Origin: Alnus glutinosa
Lineage: Eukaryota; Streptophyta; Magnoliopsida; Fagales; Betulaceae
Length of the DNA stretch: 64,000 bases
Assembly: GCF_958979055.1 (NCBI RefSeq)
Contig: NC_084898.1
Location: 1,808,001-1,872,000 of the forward strand
Reading direction: 5' to 3'
In this document: one piece after another, positions 58,167-64,000 of the stretch
Layout of the letters: the number at the start of each line of letters is the position of its first letter
Position numbering within the stretch: the stretch's first letter is position 1
Program-made: the position numbers and the translations under genes
Notes under the pieces: generated by a model
Told to the model about the DNA's origin: nothing
Database searches by the model: none
The model's input: the letters and a program-made list of their open reading frames with translations, nothing else

Positions 58167-59371
58167 CTAATAATTTTGAAAAGTTGTTAATTTCTTTTTT
58201 AAGAAATGAAAAAGAAAGTCAAAACGGAGCTAAAACCATTTGTCAAACACTGCCCTCATTTTCTAGACATTTTACTTTTCCTGCCCCTTCTATCTATACG
58301 TCAGAAGCATTGAATTCTTTTTAGGATCCAGTTTCTACCAATCATAAGGTCTTTTGAATTTTTTAGACAGAATTTTATGGTCCACGTACGTCTTTAAGAG
58401 AAGGGATGGTAATTTGTGCTAGTCTACCTATTTTGAGTCATATCCACATATGAATATAAAATTATATGAATTAATTATAATTTGATGTATTTAAGTAAAT
58501 AGGTTAGACTTTTCAATAATATTTTGTTAATTTCGTATTAAGTTTATATCAAGTTTACGGGTTATATAAAAAAATTGGTATCATTTATATCGCATATTAG
58601 ATTCATATCATGTTGAGCCACATATATAAGATTAGATAAGTCAACCCTAACTGACTCATTTAATTAAATGAGTCACACCTCTAAACCATAACCTACAAAT
58701 TTCATATTAAGTTCGTGTCGAATTGCAAGTTGTGTCCAAAATTTGCAACCTTGCTTTTTTTTTTTCTTCTTTTTTTAACCATTCACTCATTCATATCATT
58801 GATGATAAAAATTTTGAACAACGAGTTTAGTTATAATAATGTCGTTAAGGAATATACTTCTCACAAATTAGGTTATATACTTCTTACAGATTAAGGAATA
58901 TATGATAATATTATATACATCCCACAGATTAAAGTATTACAGAATGTATGATAATTTTATAGATTGAATTAAAAGAAATTTGTCAAATCCAATTTAGAAG
59001 AAAACTCTATTCGTTATAAAATTAACCGTTCAATTTTTTGGTTTTTTAAGATATAATTAAGTGAGATATAATTAAAATTAATAAATGAAAATTAAAGCTA
59101 ACAGTAAAGCATTTAGGTGAACAAATATGAATAATTTTTTTAAAAAAAAACAATTATTCCCTCATTCACAATATTGCTGTCACGATGTAATTGGAGAACC
59201 TTTCCTTGAATATTTCTTCACAATATGTATAGGCGGCTCTTTTGACTTTGTTCTTCAAAAAAATAAAAAATAAAATAAAAAAAAGCTCTTTTGACTTTGA
59301 AGAGGACTCCACTACTCCCTAGCTATCCAATGTAGCTTATTAACCTTCCTAATTCACTTCGACTTTCGTGT

Positions 59372-60050
59372 ATGGCTTCCTTCCAAGTCTTCTTCCCCAC
59401 CTCCTTCTTCCTCCTCCTCCTCTTCTTCTTCCTTCCTCGCATAGCATCAAACGCCATAATCTGTAAACCTTCATCTTGTGATGGCAACCAAAACGTGCCT
59501 GTTCAGTTCCCTTTCCGACTCAAGGGCTCTCAAGCCCCAGCATGCGGCTATGATCCGGGATTCGATCTCTCATGCGACAACAAAAGCCAGACAATCCTCC
59601 GTTTGCCGAAGTCTGGGGACTTCGTTGTCTTACACATCAACTACTTGTACCAATTAATATATATCGCCGACCCAGACGACTGCTTTCCCAAACGGCTCAT
59701 TCAAAACTTCACCGCTTCGGGCTCTCCTTTCCAGATCGACTACCTTGACAGTCTTACATTCTTCAACTGCTCTTCTTCCAACGCGACGATTATGTTTGGG
59801 TATATGGTAGAGTGCCTTAGCAGCGATGACTATATAGTCCAGGTCATACCGACCGATTACCTTGATCAAGTTTTGCCGCCGGTGACGTGCCGAGCAAATT
59901 GGACGGAATCGTTTCTCTCGCGACGGTACCCGATGGTTCGGTTGAGTTGGGGTAAGCCCCGTTGTGGAGGATGTGTAGCTCGCGGCGGAGACTGTGCCCG
60001 TGAGAATGCTACGAGCACGGATGTTGGATGCTTTAATGTTCCAAGCAGTG
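59372..60050 (+). CDS. ATL20/21-like RING-H2 protein, ectodomain first exon (copy 3)
   Basis: 226 codons plus one base from ATG 59372 to the donor AGTG/GTACGT at 60051, phase 1 like copies 2 and 4. Same layout as the 55105 exon: signal peptide with a Leu/Phe run, GUB_WAK domain with all visible cysteines (SSCDGNQ, CGYDPGFDLSC, DPDDCFPKR, FFNCSS, VECLSSDDY, VTCRANW), and a terminal CGGCVARGGDC..E...DVGCF. It is a tandem duplicate of copy 2, with small indels only in multiples of three, which suggests selection on the frame. No membrane or RING exon follows before copy 4 at 61410. Confidence 0.8.
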
Positions 60051-61409
60051 GTACGTACGTTTAATTGTCTCATCAAATTGCTTTTGCTAGGAACGTCCGT
60101 AGGCAAACATAGCAGATTTGGTCTTTTCCTTTCTTTTTAGTAAAGTAAGTTAAGGAGGATTAAATATAAATTTTAGATGAAACCACACCTACTTTGTATG
60201 GTTTAATACTATGGGATACCATTAAATTAATTAGTAGGGTCACTAGGATGTGGAGTACTATTCTGTCCACTTCATAAAAGTCTATGTTTATGTTTGGTAA
60301 CCATTTCTTTTCCTTTTTCTTAAAACATCAAACTCCATTCTCCAAATTACTAATCACTTTTTCTTTTTCTTTTTTTTCTTTTTTTTTTTTTTTAATTTTT
60401 ACTTTTCTCTTAAAAAAAAATTTAAAACTTATTTTAATTAACTTTATATCCCATGCATCAATCATTTTTTTTCAACATTTTTCGTCTCAAAACTCGTTGC
60501 CAAACCCACTCAGCCTTAAGGGTGAGAGACTTCTTCAAATTTTGTATTTTTTGTAGTATGTCTTTTTTCTTTGCTTTTTTGTTTCTTTCGTGCACTACAT
60601 CGAGTTAAAACGTGTTGAAACTGCAAAAGTGCTATATAAAATTTGAATGCTATTCCAATATTGGACTTTCAAGTAGCTGGTGTGAATGCAAGAGCAAATA
60701 AAAAACAAAACTTGATAAAATATCTATCTTGATTGATTGATTAAATATCTATTCTGTGTCTTCTAACATTGTTTGTTCGTTAGCATAATAGCTTTTGCCT
60801 TAGCCCGTTCAACCATATTTATTACTTGCCATTTCTGATATTTTTGTTACAACTTAAGTACAATTTTAATTTTATATATATATATGTTTTTGTGTATCCA
60901 TTAATTTCTTGCATGTGTGAGTTTTACATAAAATTTGCATCATTTAATATTAAATTAAGCAGCACGTCACGTATTCAAATCATGAAGAAAATGACTAATG
61001 AAGATAGAGTAAATTGGAGTATATTTTAAGAACTGAATAGCTAAAATTAATATAAAAATTACAAAATTTTTGAAATGGAGAAGGTTCTTCTCCACTCAAC
61101 GCCGACCTGCCTATCATTGTCCGATGATGCTGGACTCAAGCTGTCTTTTTTTTTCTTTTTCTTTTTTTGCCAGTCTTTTATAATCGTTGACGTATGTATA
61201 GGTGCCACTCATAGACAACCACTATTCTGCCATTACTCGTGTGCCACGAGGCCGGCCCATAGAAATATAGAGAGCGTTGTTCCTATTATACCCTCCAGCA
61301 CACGTGGCTGTCACCTTTTTCATTGGAGGACTTATCTTATAGATATTAAGCATCCCCACACGCTGACATGCAGAATATTTTGGTGCTTCCGGTCACCCCC
61401 GATCCTCAA

Positions 61410-62097
61410 ATGGCTTCCTTACAGTATTTCTTCTTCTTCTTCTTCTTCTTCTTCTTCTTCTTCTCCTTTCCGCCCGTAGCATCAAGGATCATACTCTGTG
61501 AAACTTTATATTGCGGTGGAATTGGCCCTCCCGTTCAGTTCCCTTTCAGATTCAATGACCAACCGAAAGCTTGCGGCTATGCCGGATTCGATCTCTCATG
61601 CACCAACCAGAACCAAACAATCCTCACCCTCCCTCACGCCGGCGACTTCGTCGTCCAAAATATCGATTACTTGGAGCAAACAATAGATATCACCGACCCA
61701 GACAACTGCTTTTTCCGACGGACCCTGCAAAACTTCACTCTCTCGAGCCTCTCCGGCTCCCCTTTCCGGACCGACTTTTTTAGCTGGAACTTCACCTTCT
61801 TAAACTGCTCCTCCGACGTGACAAACATGTCTAGGTCTTGGCCGATTCCTTGCCTTAGCGGCGACGGCTTTAACGTCTCGATGACACCGACCGCTTACGA
61901 TGGTACTTTGCCGCCACCGGCGTCGTGTAAAGCAATATTTACTGCTTTGCTTCCGGAAATGTCGCCGTTACAGTCGGTCCAGTTGGCTTGGAGTGAGCCG
62001 AGTTGCACTAAATGCGTAGCGCGTGGTGGAGACTGTGTGCGCAGTGATACGAGCCTCGATGTTGAATGCTTTGTCAACAGTCCAAGCAGCAACATTG
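61410..62097 (+). CDS. ATL20/21-like RING-H2 protein, ectodomain first exon (copy 4)
   Basis: 229 codons plus one base from ATG 61410 to the donor ATTG/GTACGT at 62098, phase 1. More diverged than copies 2 and 3 and outside their tandem unit. Its signal peptide core is a run of about a dozen phenylalanines encoded by a (TTC)n microsatellite (61429-61463). Then come CETLYCGGIGPPVQFPFRF, CGYAGFDLSC, ITDPDNCFFRR, LQNFTLSSLSGSPF, FTFLNCSS and the terminal LAWSEPSCTKCVARGGDC..S..SLDVECF. The membrane/RING exon expected next was not found in the 1.9 kb left in the window and may lie beyond it. The open frame extends 14 codons upstream to another ATG at 61368; 61410 is preferred because it aligns with the other copies. 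Confidence 0.8.
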
Positions 62098-62227
62098 GTA
62101 CGTTTTAATTGTTTCACTAAAAATTGTTTTTTAAGGTATTAATTAGACTGTAAATTAAATTATAAAATTCATAGTTTTCAGTAATCTATTTTTTATTTTT
62201 AGATAAATAATAATTTAATATAGATTA

Positions 62228-62555
62228 TATTAAAGCGTCTCACATCACTAAGATTTCTTTTACCCAGACACTTTATAAATCATAGTGTACATTCCTTTCT
62301 CAATGTGTATTTTGAGAATGTCAATGGGCCCGTTAACTTTTTACATAGTATCAGAGCCACATGTTTCTTATGTGATGGGTCTTTTCCTCCTGTTGTTGTC
62401 TACGTGTTTGGCTATTAGTTAACACAAGTGAGGGGGCTTGTGAAAGTGTTCCACATCGTTAAGATTTTTTTTCATTTAGGCACTTTAAAAGTCGGTGTCC
62501 CTTTCTCTCTCAATGCGTCTTTCGAAAGTATCAATGGGTCCATAAACTTTTCACA
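62228..62555 (+). mobile_element. TRIM (miniature LTR retrotransposon)
   Basis: Terminal direct repeats of about 117 bases (62228-62345 and 62439-62555), a primer site of the TATCAGAGCC type directly after the first repeat, and a purine-rich GTGAGGGGGCT before the second. Same family as 10496-10816 but with more diverged repeats, so clearly older. Flanking bases GATTA and TATTA are only an approximate target duplication. It lies in the putative first intron of the ATL-like gene. Confidence 0.8.
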
Positions 62556-62559
62556 TATT

Positions 62560-63227
62560 ATAATATGATTAATATTTATGACTTCAAATCCTTGCGGGCC
62601 TTGTATTCTTCTCCACTCCTCGTTGGTTAATTCTTCATTTCTTCTTACAATTATTTCACAGAAGAATAGAGAAAAAGAGGAGGTTTGATCGTAGTCAAAC
62701 TGACTAGGTCCCACATTGCTAGTTGTTTTGGGTGGAAGATCGCTTTCTTCAATAATCATGAACAACTTGAACACTTCCACAACATGAAAACACACACACA
62801 CATTTATACAATTTGAGATCTTCAACAATTAATAATCTTGAGCAATGCAATTGTTTATTTTCTATATATAAGTGGACAAACAATTGTGAAAGTTTCTGTT
62901 AAGTAGGCGGACTTCATTGAATAAAGATTCTCATGAAACCCAAAGTTTTGAGCAGTTTGCTGCAATGTTTAGACAAATGGATTAATTTCATAAAGCTTTT
63001 CATATTTACTGTCTGTATTACTAACAATTCGGATGATAAATTGCTAAAAATCTGAACCCGAGTTTATAAAACTTCTCACAATCCTCTGTAATTCAATTAA
63101 AATAATTGTAGAGAAATCCCGATTCCCTACGCACATGCCACATCCCATGGTTGTACTTGGTTGGGTGGTATATATACATCACTTTCTTCGAGAAGCAAGA
63201 CCAAGTCTAACATTCTGCAGCACTAAG
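62560..63227. other. Intergenic or intronic DNA, nothing recognised
   Basis: No gene or element identified; one ACACAC run at 62789-62800. If the exon at 61410 belongs to a gene continuing past the window, this is its intron 1. Confidence 0.5.
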
Positions 63228-64000
63228 GGCATCTCCAGTAGACTTGCTATTTCCTTCAAAATAATCAAAGTTGACTTTTATTAGTAAATTTTATTCTCCA
63301 ACAAAATGGCTATTTTAACCATTTCTCTAAACATATGAACAGTGAATAGCCAACACTGGCTATTCACTGTTCATGTGTTTAGACTTTTTTTATTAATAAT
63401 TTCTCTCTCCCTCTCTCCCTCTCCGATTCCTCTTCGTCCCTCTCCGTCCCTTTCTGTCACTCTTCGTCCCTCATCTAACAATGGAAGCAATAGTATGAGC
63501 CCCAATCTTCCATGGATCGACAATGGGTGACGTTCGGTGGATGGGTCGACGCCAGTGAAGCTGAAGGTGGATTCCGCCGGGGTCTTGATCGGCAGTATGA
63601 GCCCCGATCTTCCATGGATCGACGATGGGTGACGTCCGGTGGATGGGTCGACACCAGTGAAGTTGGAGGTGGATTCCGCCGGGTTCTTGATCGGCTTTAG
63701 CTGTGCCCTTTTTCCGGTGGATCGGTCTTGATCGATGCTAATAGGTGATTCCGTTGCTCTGGCCGTGGGTGGATCGACGTCGTGTGTGTAGTGGTTGAAC
63801 GGCGTTGATCCGGTGGTTGAGTTGTGCGGTATTGAAGTAGAGAGTGTGGTGCGGTGGGTGCTTCTTCTTCGTCGTAGTGCAGTGGGTTGGGGTTGGGGGA
63901 GACTAGAGAGTGAGACAGAGACCAAAGCATAAGAGAGAAATGAAAACAAAAATTAAAGAAAATGATTAAAAAATAATATTTTAAAAAAGTAGAGAGTGAA
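63228..64000. mobile_element. Left part of a TIR-type element, cut by window end
   Basis: Starts TAAGGGCATCTCCAGTAG, a tip common to abundant plant DNA elements, followed by GGCTATTCACTGTTCAT-type inverted pieces at 63340-63380. A CT-rich tract and the 102-base tandem repeat (63492-63695) lie inside. The long minus frame at 63371-63949 is Ser/Thr/Arg-rich with no known domain and is treated as non-coding. The right end is not in the window. Confidence 0.5.
63492..63695. repeat. 102-base unit, two tandem copies
   Basis: 63492-63593 and 63594-63695 both begin AGTATGAGCCCC and end GATTCCGCCGGG(G/T)(T/C)TTGATCGGC-like, with few differences. The length is a multiple of three, so frames stay open through both copies. 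Confidence 0.9.

Larger units (their letters stand above)
57541..61132. repeat. Tandem duplication, unit 2 (3.6 kb)
   Basis: Direct repeat of 52741-57540, including the ATL-like exon, its W-boxes and the long 3' spacer, up to CCGATGATGCTGGA at 61132. It lacks the TIR element and the 640-base segment of unit 1. Confidence 0.9.

Noticed and set aside
63371-63949. 192-codon minus-strand open frame
   Set aside because: Ser/Thr/Pro/Arg-rich composition, driven by a CT-rich tract and a 102-base tandem repeat inside a transposon-like sequence; no domain.

Overview
This is nuclear DNA of a flowering plant. Genes are interrupted by GT-AG introns, the intergenic DNA is AT-rich and full of short inverted-repeat elements, and the gene families (CslG, DC1 proteins, ATL-type wall-sensing ectodomains) are plant-specific. 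The mix suggests a woody rosid eudicot, but the sequence alone does not fix the species.

Three parts can be seen. (1) From 1 to about 8.7 kb lies one complete cellulose synthase-like G gene (six exons, all phase 0, 744 residues, all catalytic motifs present). It is preceded by two foldback elements, two G-boxes and a TATA box, and at least three of its introns carry miniature elements. (2) From about 8.7 to 47.2 kb is a mosaic of segmental duplications built from three unrelated genes: the CslG 3' end, a UBR7-type E3 ligase, and intronless DC1 (Cys/His-rich C1) protein genes. Only one UBR7 copy (42471-47162, minus, five exons, 419 residues) and one DC1 copy (28448-30301, minus, 617 residues) look whole. 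The others are truncated, shifted or interrupted. A TRIM, a 5'-truncated LINE and a TIR element have landed in or beside the DC1 copies, and their target-site duplications and empty sites can be read by comparing copies. (3) From about 50.6 to 62.1 kb on the plus strand is a family of first exons for ATL20/21-like proteins (signal peptide plus wall-associated GUB_WAK ectodomain). One is a pseudogene. Three are open and end in a phase-1 GT donor, but no transmembrane or RING exon follows any of them in the window. Two sit in a 3.6-4.8 kb direct tandem duplication.

Functionally, the CslG enzyme probably adds a sugar (glucuronate in characterised relatives) to a specialised metabolite at the ER. 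UBR7 is a housekeeping-type nuclear E3 ligase with UBR-box and PHD fingers. The DC1 and ATL-like families are usually linked to stress and defence. They are neighbours through duplication rather than as a pathway. The strongest leads are the CslG/UBR7/DC1 shuffling block and the array of interchangeable ectodomain first exons.
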